From Diploptera punctata (Eukaryota > Arthropoda > Insecta > Blattodea > Blaberidae), in contig JASPKZ010009955.1 of the NCBI GenBank assembly GCA_030220185.1, positions 1 through 64,000 on the forward strand: a DNA stretch of 64,000 nt, in the 5' to 3' direction. How positions within the stretch are numbered: position 1 is the stretch's first letter; the number at the start of each line of letters is the position of its first letter. Below, one piece after another: positions 47,157 through 59,066 of the stretch. The notes beneath the pieces were generated by a model. The model saw only the letters and a list, made by a program, of their open reading frames with translations, made no database searches and had not been told where the DNA came from. A program made the translations under genes and the position numbers.

Positions 47157-50100
47157 GGAGCAAATGGTTGGTACGGCCTCGAGAAGGGTACAGATGCCGA
47201 CTATGTATACCTTAATAAATCTTGAGTAATGTCACTGCGACTTTTTAGCAGCTCTGCCAGCAAGTCCTAATTCTACGTTCTCGTCGTGCTCCCTGACTAC
47301 AGTCTTAATAGAGTGTAGCTAACAGGATGGGGCTAAAGGCGAGTTCTCAGCGCCTTAAAACTGAGACCTGTCGGCTAAGGGAGCAAACCCTAAAAAAACC
47401 CAGGTCCTCCGTGTCTGGGGGTTAGGCGTCAGGCTGGCACCTGGCCCTGCAAAAAAGTATATCGCTACGTACTTCAGTAAAATATGTCAGCCGCATGGAT
47501 TTAAATGTGACAGACTGATGCTACGAAAACGGACCTTTGCTATTGGTACATGGAATGTTCAAGGGTTGAACACTAAAGAACAAGAAGTAATAGATGATAT
47601 TACAGCAATGAATGCAGATATTATTGTGCTCTCAGAAACAAAAAAAAAGGAAAGAACAGGAAAAATTAGGAAATTATACACATATCTGGAGTGGAGTACC
47701 AAAACCTAGTAGAGCAAAAAGAGGTATATCCATTTTGATAAAAAATAAGTTGGTAAAAAATATAGTGTCTTGGGAAGGAATTGATAAAAAATTATTAAAT
47801 TAAATCTCAAACTTTTTGGGATAGAGCTTATAATAATAGGAGTATATGCCATAAGTATATGAGGATGCAACAACCATAGAGAAAAAATATTTTTTTGACA
47901 AATTGTCAGAAATTTTGGACAAAATAAAAAAAAAACATCAAGAAGTAATAATAACAGGAGATTTTAATAGTCGAGTAGGAAGTAGAATGAAAGATGAAGT
48001 GATTGGACCATTTGGGGAAAAAGTGGAAAATGACAATGAAGATAGATTGATAAGTTTACGAAAACAACATGGCTATATGATAATGAATAGTTTCTTCCAA
48101 GGATATACATAAATACACATGCGAACAGCCAACAAAAAGTCTCAAATCAATAATTGATTATATAATTGTGATACAAAAACGTGATATGATAGTGAAAGAT
48201 GTTAGAGTGTATAGAAAACCAGATTGCGGAAGTGACCATTATGTACTTTTGAGAAAATTTATATTAACAAGTAGGAAAAAACAAAATATTGAAGTAACGG
48301 AAGACAGAATAAATACAACCCTTTTGAATGAACAAAGATATAAAGTAAGTTTACTCTATGACGAGAGTATAAAACATCTTTTTCATTCAAGATTAAAATA
48401 AAAACTTAATTTAAATTTAAATAAATCTGCAGTGGAACTGTATGATCAATTAAAGGAAAGTATAAATTCAGCAGCTTTAGAAGCACTTGGGAAAGAAAAT
48501 GTAGAATTAAAAAGAAATAATGAGTGGTTTAATCACGATATTAAAAAATTAGTAGAAGAAAAAAGAAAGCAAGGATGAAATGGTTATCAGATCACTCAAC
48601 AACATCTCGAAATGAATATATCACTTTAAAACATAAAAGAAAGGCGGAAGTGAGAAGAACAAAAAATGAGTACTGGGATAATATATGCTCGAATATAGAT
48701 CATTCAATTGGATATGCTAGATCCAAAGAATCGTGGAAAACATTACAAAATATCAGGGAATCAGAAAGAAAGAAGATAAATATTGAGTTGATACGACCAT
48801 CAGAATGGATGCAACATTATAAAGGTTTACTTCAAGAAAATAGAAATGAGTTTCGACTTCAAGATACGGATGTAGAATATAAATTTGACACTCCAGAGAT
48901 AACAGAAGATGAAGTAAAAAGAGCTTTGAAAGAGGCAAAAAATGGAAGAGCACCAGGACCGGGAAATATTCAGACGGAACTCCTATAACATGGAGGAGAT
49001 ATTTTAGTAATATTTTTAACAAAAAGTTTTAATAAAATTTAAATTGGAAACGATATCCCAGAAGACTAGAATTTATCGTACATTACTCCTATTTTTAAAA
49101 AAGGTGATAAAAAACTGTGTTCCAATTATAGAGGTATAAGCGTTATATCTTCAGTAGCTAGTATTTTTACTAAAATTATAAATTTTAAACTTATGGAGAT
49201 AAAAGATAACATAAGAGAAGAACAGTGTGGAATCTGGAGTGGAAGATCATGTATTGATAATATTTTCTGTATTAGACAATTACAAGAGAATCCTAGCAAA
49301 AAATAAAGAACCACATATGACCTTTATAGATTTAGAGCTGGCATATGATAGTGTACCTCGACAATTGTTATGGACGGCAATGAGAAATTTGAATATCTGT
49401 GATAAATGGATTAATATTGTTTGGAAGATCTATAGTAATACAAAAACTAAAGTAAATATACAGAATAATTTAACAGAGGAATTCACAGTGAATAAAGGCC
49501 TTAAGCAGGGATGCAGTTTGTCACCAATTCTTCTAAACATTTATTTAGACCAGGCTCTTAACTTATGGTATAAAACATGTTCTGAAATGGTTATTCCTAT
49601 AGGAGGAAAAGTATTGCATTCATTGTTGTTTGCAGATGATCAAATAATTTTTGCAGGGGATGAAGATGTTATGAAATATATTATAAGGAAACAAATGGAA
49701 GAATATAAAAAATGGGGACTGAATATAAATTTACAGAAAACAGAATACATGTGTTTGGGAAAGGATGTGGGTGACCTCATACTTGAAACAGGGAAAATAA
49801 AAAAATGTGAATTTTTTAAATATCTTGGGTCAATAATTACAATTTTAAGTACCTGTGAGAGAGATGTACAGACTAAAATTGCAATGGCAAAAAATGCAAC
49901 TAAAACATTACATGGAATAATTTGGAACAAAAATATCACAAAGGAAACTAAAATGAAAATTTATAAGAACATAATACAGAATATTTTTTCATATGGAAGT
50001 GAAACTTGGTCTTTGACGGAAGTACAAAAAATGTAATTACAACAGTTGGATTTGATTATTTTAGAAGAAGCCTCCAAAAAACAAGACAGGGTAAAATAAG

Positions 50101-50402
50101 AAATGAATTCCTTTGGAGAGAAATGAATGTCACTACATCGGTTATTAACAGGATTGAAAATCAAACGCTTAAATGGTATGACCATGTACAAAGAATGGAA
50201 AATGAAAGATGGCCAGAAAATATATACCAATGGTCACCTCCTGGAAGAAATAAACGTGGCAGACCAAGATGGAAATGGAAAACCTATGTCAGAACTATAA
50301 TGGATGATAGGAATTTGGAAGAGGGAGATTGGAATGATAGAGATAAATGGAAACTGAAGACGGCAAACCTATAAGTTGGGGAAAGCCGAAGAAGAAGAAG
50401 AA
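47157..50402 (+). mobile_element. LINE-B: endonuclease-RT retrotransposon, near full-length but decayed
   Basis: The 5' region (47,157-47,517) is GC-richer than its surroundings and non-coding. The polyprotein begins about 47,518 with an APE-type endonuclease (FAIGTWNVQGL; ITGDFNSRVG; GSDHYVL near 48,230). RT follows with APGPGNIQTELL, NYRGISVISSVASIFTK, SGRSCIDNIF, FIDLELAYDSV, KQGCSLSPILLNIYLD, LLFADDQIIF (intact catalytic box) and FKYLGS. The C-terminal end, in another frame from about 50,040, has KWYDHVQRMENERWPENIYQ and GRPRWKWK. The 3' terminus is a short (GAA)n. At least six frame breaks or stops make it inactive. The clade is uncertain. Confidence 0.88.
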
Positions 50403-50558
50403 AATTAAGAATGAATCGGGATGAAGCAGCATGCCTTGGCGCTGAGCACGGAACGTGCGTTAATTTGATTTACTGAGGAAAATATTTCTTATGTAATTTT
50501 TCCCAGTCAGCATCATGAGGTATTTTGGTAACTCCAGGCTCCAGGTTTAGGAGTCTAG

Positions 50559-52223
50559 GATCGGCTCATATACTGTCTGAGTTATCGACTTCCGGAAGTC
50601 AGGGACACATACAGCACAACAGACGACACAGATTACCAACAAGTGGGCAGGAATGGCAAAACAATAAAACAAAACACTCAGCCACCTGCAGCAAACACAA
50701 CGCCAAATACACAAACAAGGAGGGAAAGAAGAAACACAAACTCTTCTACTGGTTCTTCTGTTTCCTCCGCAAACTCATTTATGACAAGACCAACACAACA
50801 AATGCCTCCTGTCATAATTCACAATACCTACCAAGGGGACATGGCAAGACTAAACGACACATTCACAACAAGGTATTCTCCCCTAGCCCTACACTGTGTA
50901 CTGACTAATCAGGGTACACAGGTTAAAACTTCAACTAGAAGGGATTATGTGAACCTACTTAAATACTTAAAAGAATCTCAGGTTCCCTTTCACATAATCG
51001 AAACGAGACGCAAGGTCCTAAGCGTCGTAATCCGTGGCGTACCAAGTAACACCCACCCAGAGACAATTGAGGAAGCACTTCGAGTAAAAGGCTTCCAAAT
51101 CACAGAATTTAAAAATATGAAATCCGCAACTGGAGCTCCTTATCCCTTATTTTCAGTGGAGCTTCCGGATAACGCTGCAAATAAGCAAATATATAACCTA
51201 AGAAGTCTGTGCTATTACTCAGTCCTGGTAGAACCATACAGGAATAGGGACCCTGTAGTGCAATGTAAAAATTGCCTAAAATTCTAACATTACAGGGAAT
51301 CATGTATGGCCTCGCCACGCTGCAGGATCTGTGCTGATTCACACCCAGACACAGACTGCAGACTGCCTCCGAATTGCGCACCACGCTGTGCAAACTGTAA
51401 AGGGTCGCACACAGCAACCTCAAATCAGTGCCCAATCAGGAAGGCAGTGATGAATTCCATTAGAAACAGGGGCAGAAACAACACTACACAAAACAACATT
51501 GCACACACGCCACAAAGAGCACGAGGAACGCCAATACAAAACAGACGAATTAACAGACCCAATAATACACCACAACACGTTCCTCAAGCACAAAGAGAAC
51601 AGGCGTTGCAAGCACTGAGAACGAGCGAGAGAGTCATGAGGGAGGCGGAGAACCGTGAGTATTCTCTGGCGGTCCAAAGAGATCCCAGAACTCAGGCTCA
51701 GCCGCAGCCCACAAGGCTCCAAGAGCCTCGGGATCGTGCTCCAGCACCTGAAGCTCGACCCAATAATAATACCCAAGAACACCAGCAGCAACAATACCAG
51801 CCCACACAATCAGAGGACCCACAAATGCTGGAAATCCGACGAGTTCAGCATCAACTGCAGCAACAACAGGAACTGCTTTCTAGGCAAACTCAGCAACTTA
51901 GAGCCGAGTGGCAAAAGTTGCGAGAGGAGCGGAACAGATTCCTGGAGCAGCGGAAGATGTGGGAAGCCAGGATACAGTATAGTAAAGGTCCTACTGAACC
52001 AATCAATAACCAACATAGTGATAGTCCACTCCCAGATCGTCGGGACGCTAACAACGTACCAGACGACAGGAGTGAGAGTCACTCAATACACGAGGATGGT
52101 CTCATCTCGGCGGTATTTGATGCACTAGACGATGCATATGACACGCTGAGGAGAGAGCCCACCCTTAGGGTATTGCCACACATAGCTGCACGCTTTGTCA
52201 GCACCCTATTGAGCTTCAACTGA
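50559..52223 (+). pseudogene. Jockey-like ORF1 (gag-like, zinc knuckles), one internal stop
   Basis: The frame is open from 50,559; no ATG is visible before the conserved-looking DDTDYQQVGRNGKT region, so the true start may be lost by 5' truncation. An RRM-like/PRE_C2HC-type central part (SVVIRGVPSNTHPETIEEAL; LFSVELPDNAANKQI) is followed by CCHC knuckles: the first is CKNCLKF-stop-HYRESC, with TAA at 51,285-51,287 inside the knuckle, then CRICADSHPDTDC and CANCKGSHTATSNQC. The C-terminal part is Gln/Arg-rich and coiled-coil-like (LEIRRVQHQLQQQQELLS). The product would bind the element's RNA. The frame continues after the stop, so a single point mutation explains the break. Confidence 0.85.
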
Positions 52224-52225
52224 TC

Positions 52226-54936
52226 ATGGGTAGTAGGGGAACTGGGATCCTATTCTGGAATGCTCAAGGCATCCGTAATAAAAAAGCAGAACTACTACAC
52301 TATTTAAACAAAAATAAAATTCCCATAGCACTAATAACGGAAACTCACCTCACGGATAGAGAAAAATTCAACAACAGAAACTATTCAACATATAGGTTGG
52401 ATAGAAACAACAGACAAGGCGGTGGTGTGGCCATCTTGGTACATAAAACCGTCAAACATAACCTAGTCGACTTACCCATCACAAATAGGACGGAATGCGT
52501 AGCCATTGGACTTAAAATTGGCCGCCATACGGTAACACTAATTTGTACTTATAATCCTCCAGGAGATATAGACATAAATGATATAGAAAATCTGATAGGA
52601 ACAAATAACAATATAATACTAGCTGGCGATTTAAATGCCAAGCATACTGATTGGGGCTGCAGAACAAGTAATAGGGCCGGCAACAAACTCAGGGGATTTT
52701 TTTACGACTCCAATAGGAGCTTTCAAATCCTGGCACCAGATAAGCCCACTCACTACCCTAATAACATACATTTTCGACCAGATATTCTTGATATCGCTTT
52801 AATGAAAAATATTAACATTCCCTGTGATATCACGGTAGAAAATAACCTCCAATCAGACCACCTCCCAGTGCGACTTACACTAAGAGGTAGACCAAGCAGA
52901 GTTCAAACAAGACAAATCCCGAATTACAAATTAGCAAACTGGACCCAATTAAAAATAGATATTGAAAATTCATTACAAGATCGACCATTAAACACGCCTA
53001 ATGATATTGACACGGGGGTAGACAGCCTAACAAATAGCATAAATACGGCTATTAACACTAATATTCCAAAAAAATCTATTAGAACCAACCAGCCGTATCT
53101 CCCAGATCATATCCTACGCCTAATTAGGCAAAGGAACGATGCAAGAAGAAAATGGCAAAGGCATCACAATAACTTGCAATACAGGCAAGAAATGAATGAT
53201 CTGCAACAAAGAATCAAGGTTGCTATACAAACATTCGTGTCAGACACCTGGGAAAATGTAATCGGCAGTCTAGATACTAAGGACATGCCGAGAACATGGA
53301 ACATGGTTAAAAAAGTAACACACAAAGCGGATACATATCCCCCTCTCATCTTGCCTAACGGGAAAGCCGTCACAGATCAGGAAAAAGCGGAAACATTTGC
53401 AAATCATCTGGAGCGAACCTTTGTACCACATGACCCTCCGAATAACCCGCAATTTACAAGGGAAACGGAAACAATGGTCCAAGAATTTCTAAATAGAATA
53501 CCCAATAAACAAATCAGAAAAACAAACGTCTCAGAAGTCAAATGGCTAATAAATCACCTTCCCGATAGAAAAGCACCTGGCCCTGATGGCATACAAAACA
53601 TAGTGCTGAAACAATTACCCAACATCGGATATGCATTTTTAGCAAAAATAATAAATGCTATGTTCGAAATGAAGTATTTCCCAAAAACATGGAAAACTGG
53701 GCGTATAATATTATTCCCCAAACCTGGAAAAAATCCTAGAGAACCAGGAAAAAATTATCGCCCGATAACATTATTAAACACAATGAGTAAGGTATCTGAA
53801 AAAATTATATGTAAGCGCCTTAATCACAATCTAAAACAAATAAATGTAATTCGGGATGAACAGAACGGGTTCCGTCCAAAACATAGCACAGTAACCCAGC
53901 TAATGAGACTTGTTGAACATATCACTAGAGGGTTCAACGAAAATCGTGTCACGATTGGATTATACTTAGATATAAAACAAGCCTTCGACAGAGTGTGGCA
54001 TCACGGCCTACTACGGAAAATGGTCGAAACAGGATTAGATGACGGAATAATTCATTTAATAGCTAAATATATAAACAATAGGCAATTCGAAGTTGCTTTC
54101 CATAACTCAAAATCCGCCCTGCGGCCCGTCTATAGTGGAGTGCCACAAGGCAGTATTCTAGGACCTACACTTTTCAATATATACATAAATGATATTCCAC
54201 ATGACAATAGACATAACAACACTCATCTATATATGTATGCAGATGACACTCTAATCACTAGTCAATTCTCCCGAACAATACACGCGTCTAGACAGATTCA
54301 AAATAATCTTAATATTCTCGAAACATGGTTGGAAAAATGGGAATAAAAATAAACGTAGATAAATGCCAAGCAGTTCTTTATACAAAATGGTATTCTCAAT
54401 ATCGATACATGCCCCCGCAATTAAGTCTTTATGGACACAATATCGAGTGGAAAAACGAAGCCATTTATTTAGGTGTAACACTCGACAAAAAACTACTGTT
54501 TAAACAACATATCCAAAATACCTTAGTCAAAGCGTATGGGACATTGAAGCTGCTATACCCTATTTTAAATAACCATAACAAAATTCGAATAAACACAGGG
54601 CTAACAATCTACAAGGCACTATTAAGGCCAGTACTCACGTACGCAAGCCCCATATGGGGACACGCCGCTAGAACTCACATAAAGAAACTGCAAGTTTTTC
54701 AAAACAAATTATTATATATGATTACAAAACTACCGCGTGTAACACCAGTTGACATATTACACGGTCAAACGGGTGTAGAAACAATCGAGGAGTATATTAA
54801 ACGCATGGCTCTTAAATTTTATAATACATGTGTAGGCCATGATAATCCACTCGTGGCGTCGCTGGGAACCTATGAAACAGCCAACAACAAACACAAGCGT
54901 CCAAAAAATGGATCCTGGACAACACTTGACCAGTGA
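52226..54936 (+). pseudogene. Jockey-like ORF2 (APE endonuclease and reverse transcriptase), one frameshift
   Basis: The ATG is 2 nt after the ORF1 stop. The endonuclease (residues about 1-230) shows ILFWNAQGIRNKKAELL, LITETHL, GGGVAILV, LAGDLNAKHTDWGC and QSDHLPV. The RT (about 430-700) shows APGPDGIQNIVLKQLP, NYRPITLLNTMSKVSEKII, NGFRPKHSTVTQL, LDIKQAFDRVWHHGLL, GVPQGSILGPTLFNIYINDI and the catalytic YMYADDTLI. At about 54,330-54,346 the frame shifts by what looks like a 1-base loss; the next frame continues with IKINVDKCQAVLYTK, IYLGVTLDKKLLF and LRPVLTYASPIWG to 54,936. All catalytic motifs seen are intact, so only the frameshift stops full-length translation. Confidence 0.9.
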
Positions 54937-55555
54937 AAGCTGATAGGGCACACACACACAGAAACACATTACACAATTATTCAATTACAATTACAACATT
55001 AGCATATATTGTACATTAATAAAATATATTAACACAACAAAATTAAAAACTAATAAATAATCTTACTGCTACAGGTTCATCCCACCAGTTCCAGAGAAAC
55101 TGACATCACCTGACAACTACAGATAGAACAGCAACAACTGAAGAATACAAAAAAAATTAAAAAATGCACGTTACCATAATTGTATGATTAATTGTAATAA
55201 TCTGAAATGTACGCACATTATATTTAAATAAAGAGAAGCCTGGATGCCCTCCCAATATAGAGTCATCCGAAAGCCAAACTTGGCAAGATCCCGCGTGATC
55301 GACTATTCCGATTGAGGTTTTAAGCGGTTTCCCTCAATCCAAAGAGCAAATGCTGGATTAGAACCCCAAAAGGTCCGCTTCCGACTTCACTCTGCTAATT
55401 AACTTCAAAATTAAATTCAAAATTTAAACCGGGGCTAATGTATTTTACAGGAACCCGGGGTTCTACCTATTAAGGAGGACCAAAATGGATCGCTCACCGC
55501 CAACACTTAAGTGATGGCCGCAGAGCTTTCCATCTATCTATCTATCTATAATAGT
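54937..55555 (+). other. 3' UTR of the Jockey-like element
   Basis: Contains AATAAA-type signals (about 55,018 and 55,226), a GC-richer conserved-looking stretch (55,240-55,520, 'ggtttccctcaatccaaaga', 'gagcaaatgctgga') and the terminal TATC repeats. The 3' end is probably the RT recognition site. Confidence 0.7.
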
Positions 55556-55559
55556 CCTA

Positions 55560-55990
55560 AGTGGTTGGACTCTCACGCCAACTAGTTTCTTATGAGTTAA
55601 AGAACGGAGGATTTTAATAAAAATATTATAACACTTTATTATGTGAAATTATATAAAATAGAATATTTCTGATTTGTTGTAATTTGAATTAACTTGCCTC
55701 ATATGCATCATGATATAGGTCATAATAACGTGCATTTAAACGATGATAAATTAGATATTTGAAAATGTATTTAACATTTACCTGATAGAGAAAGCGATGT
55801 CTGTAAATCTCAGCTACACAGATTAAACAGTTTTGAATCCAATCTGTAAAATATTAATATTTTATTAATATAATTTAAAACCGCAATTTTCTATTTGATA
55901 TTCAATGACGTTGCTTCGTAACGTTACGGTTATTGTGTCATTCGTGTTGTCAACAAGGCGCATTTCGTCCAAATTTTTATGAAATGAATC
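55560..55990. repeat. R2 family, right part
   Basis: 'gagttaaagaacggaggatt' matches 18,945 and 60,310. 'catttacctgatagag', 'gttttgaatccaatctg' and 'acgttgcttcgtaacg' match 19,600-19,760 and 60,470-60,640. With 46,715-47,155 it may form one R2 copy interrupted by the two LINEs. Confidence 0.72.
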
Positions 55991-56066
55991 TTCTTTTAAT
56001 AAATGTGTTAATTGTGCTTAGGGGAAAAAATCTCATTATAAATTGAAATGGTTATTATACATAGTT

Positions 56067-56360
56067 GTGGTGCGGTGGACTAGTGGTTATGCTACTTGCC
56101 TCTCGTTCCGAGGGTCGCGGGTTCAAACCCGGCCGGGGTTGATGGATTTTTTTGGGACGGGATAATCCGAGGAGCATGTCCTCCGAGAGGGACTTAAGCT
56201 GTGAGTCTAAAGACTTTTCAGGCTCGTAAAAGATCCTTAAGCCTTGATAAAGAGGCCTCTAAGCAAAATTTACCGACCTCAACCCCCTGGTAATACCTTA
56301 GTTGTCTGTTAGATGTCTCATTGGGTCGGTGTGTTACCGCATGACATCTATGAACAAATA
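56067..56360 (+). mobile_element. SINE-2, tRNA-derived
   Basis: The head reads GTGGACTAGTGGTTATGC (A box) and GGGTTCAAACCCGG (B box) with a tRNA-like spacing. The body has 'cctccgagagggacttaagc', 'gacttttcaggctcgtaaaa' and a 3' part 'gtgttaccgcatgacatcta'. 45,687 and 56,604 are diverged relatives. Confidence 0.85.
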
Positions 56361-56603
56361 AGGTAACTTTAAATTAACTTGGACTAGTAACTGCTTACAA
56401 AGGAGAGGTTATAGCTGCACCATTATAGGTAGATTACACTGCACATAGTTGTCTTCCTGTATAAATATGGTAAATTTAACTTTAAAGAAGTGGCATTGTT
56501 GTAATATTAAATAATAATTTGACAAAATACATGCAATATTCACACAATTACAGCACATATATTATCTTCTCCCTCTGTCCCCATCATAGGTGCTGTATTC
56601 GAT

Positions 56604-56725
56604 ATTGGTGGAATAGTGGTTAATATACTTGCTCCCGGATTTAAAAAAGCATGAGTTCAAACACGGCCTGGTGGTGTCAATTTTCAAGGCATAAAAATCC
56701 TTAGACTAGATTCCTTCTGAAGTGA
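56604..56725 (+). mobile_element. SINE-2-like fragment
   Basis: 'ggtggaatagtggttaatat', then 'gagttcaaacacggcctggt' and 'tttcaaggcataaaaatcct', parallel to SINE-2 at 56,067 with many changes. Confidence 0.6.
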
Positions 56726-57039
56726 ACTAAATAATTTGTTTCCCTGACTAGATTTACGGCACTTTAAAGAAACTCAAGCTGGGAAAATGAGACTTTTGAT
56801 CATTTTTGGCCCTTTATCGCTCGGATTTTACTTGAGATGCTAATAATCTTGACTTTTGAGAAGTAAGTTTATTGTAAATTAGAAATAATTTCATAACACT
56901 AATTTAATGATTTGGCCTTCTCAACTATGTTTCCCCCGATTATACGTAATATTTGTCTATCTTTTGTAGGAAATGTTTACGGAGACTGGCCTAACTACCA
57001 ACACCAACTTGGAGGATCAGTAAATACTTGTTTAAGATT
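56726..57039. other. Spacer
   Basis: Nothing supported. Confidence 0.4.
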
Positions 57040-57230
57040 TTTGTTCTGTAGAAATGACACCTTCTCTATGGCTAACATGTTACTCCTACCAGTAGATATC
57101 TTGTCCACCATTTCTGATATTGGAAACTCAGACTTAACCTCCGCCATTAATAATTATTGCTTCATCGTATGGTTCTCGTACAAAGTTTGTTTATCCAGCA
57201 AAGGGGTGGGTTGCTACTTCTGGTTTAGAA
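57040..57230. repeat. R2 family fragment
   Basis: 'ctatggctaacatgttactc' and 'ccaccatttctgatattgga' parallel 20,930-21,000 and 17,235-17,330. Confidence 0.65.
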
Positions 57231-57904
57231 AAACAGATCATTTATTCTGAAGTGAGACAAATATTTGGTAATTATGAAGACCGTTGCACGGACTACATAA
57301 GAATCCGTTCATTTGAACTACCTAGTGAACGATGTTTAACATTCGTTTTAACGAACTATTGTCACTGTTTGTGTTGTTTCAGTAATTTTAAACATGGCGC
57401 GATGAGGTTTAGTATATTTCAGTTTTACTTAATATTTACACGCATTCTTGTGGTTTGCTGAGGAACTTGGGACTTAAGGCGGGCGAAGACCCCTTTCATA
57501 TAGGTTTTAAAAATACAGAAACTATCCTAATTTTGAACCATGTACCTCACAGTAGGTTTTTATCAGATATTAGTTAATACACATTGTCTCACTTCCTATG
57601 TACAAACAATAACAATATCACATCTAAACACGTCTGCCTTGAATTTAAACACAGCTAACGAAGATAAATTCACATTAATCTTAATCCTTTTTATCTAGCG
57701 TTGGGTTATTGTAACACCCGAACCTCCGTTAGATTTTTAATTCCACAAAGTATTCAAATAGTATGAACATTTTTTATATTAACAAACATTGGTCGAAAAT
57801 AAAAATAACTGTAATAACTCACACTAACATTGGTTATTAGGTAACATTTCAGTTAGCTTCAATTAGAAAATAAAGTCTCTTTCTCCTTTATAAATACAAA
57901 ATAT
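57231..57904. other. Spacer
   Basis: AT-rich; no recognised feature. Confidence 0.45.
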
Positions 57905-58368
57905 GAATGTCGAGGACCAACAATGTCATCAATGGCAGGCATGGATTAAGCCAATTGGCCTGTTCCGCTTCAGGAAAGAAATTGATCCCTCCATCTCTTC
58001 TTAGGTCTTCCTGGGTCTCTTCGCCCTGTGGGTCTGTAGTTCAATAGCTGCAGAGGTAGTCTATTGTTTGGCATCCTCAGAAGGTGTTCATGACAATTAT
58101 TTTGATATTTTTGAATGATTTCAGTTATTGCTGGTGTGTTGAGAGCTTTGCGGATATCTTCATTACGCATGTGATCATAAAGCGTATAACCCGCTAAAGG
58201 TCTTAATAACTTCATTTCTGCAGCTACTATCCTATTTAATTTACCTGTAGTAAGAGTCCAGGTTTCAGAACCATAAAGTAGAGTTGGAAGAGCCATTGTT
58301 TTATAAAATTTTAGAATTGTATCTGGACGTACTTTTCGGAAAACAATGCTTTTTATTACGAACAATGT
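57905..58368 (-). mobile_element. LINE-D RT C-terminal fragment, minus strand
   Basis: A 131-codon frame reads ILKFYKTMALPTLLYGSETW, RIVAAEMKLLRPLAGYTLYD and GRRDPGRPKKRWRDQF, then the tail. This is the post-catalytic end of an RT, the same type as 46,410-46,600. The frame is open over its length but starts mid-domain, so it is a 5'-truncated copy. Confidence 0.85.
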
Positions 58369-59066
58369 GAATGGGGTAATTGTTACGTCACGAATGTGTA
58401 CATATTTCTGTACTTTCTTTGGTATTTTATATTTAGTCCTTTTTCAATACTAGGAATCATTTATATTTCGTGAAAAAAAAATTGAAATTTATTTTTAACT
58501 CTACGAAAACAGAACCATAACATATTAGGCTAGTGAAAATATTAGTTTTCCAACATGACTAATTAGCCAAGACTTTTGAGGAATGGTTCTGTAGATCAGA
58601 AGTCCAAGGATCGTATCTCACTGAAAACTAGGGCGAGAGTTGTGTTTAAAATACGTAGGAATATAGTGTGAATTGTATGGATAAGATCAATTGATGTAGA
58701 AGTGAAATACAAAATAGGTTAATAGGAGAAGACTGCTAGTAGCCAAAAGTGGATTTTTTAAATTCTAAATTAGCTTAAGTTCTAATGAACGAGAAGTATG
58801 TAGTAGTTCATTTATGGTTCCTTTTCTATTCCATGGTTCATGTAAAGTTTCTTCATATTTACTTATTATATGTAAGTGGCTTGTTATTAATGTCCTCTCT
58901 CTAACTTACATCCAGATGTGTCTTTAATGATGGAACCAGTCACTGTAATACTAATTAAATGTGTTTTACAGTTCGCCCAATACATTCCTTGTGGGTACAG
59001 GTTAGTTCAAGAGCCTGAAACAGCAGCCACAACGTGAAAATGTGTTAAAATATTCTGAAATAAGTA
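58369..59066. other. Spacer
   Basis: AT-rich. No gene supported; some of it may be diverged R2 sequence. Confidence 0.4.

Larger units (their letters stand above)
50420..55555 (+). mobile_element. Jockey-like non-LTR retrotransposon, nearly intact (5' boundary approximate)
   Basis: Two long ORFs (gag-like ORF1, endonuclease/RT ORF2) are separated by 2 nt, as in Jockey-clade elements, and are followed by a ~600-bp 3' UTR ending in a TATC-type repeat (about 55,538-55,552). No RNase H domain is seen. It lies directly after LINE-B on the same strand. Only one stop and one frameshift separate it from a complete coding set, which makes it the youngest-looking retrotransposon in the window. Confidence 0.88.

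Noticed and set aside
51420..52082. Minus-strand frames of 90-129 codons
   Set aside because: They are antisense to Jockey ORF1, whose zinc knuckles identify the coding strand.
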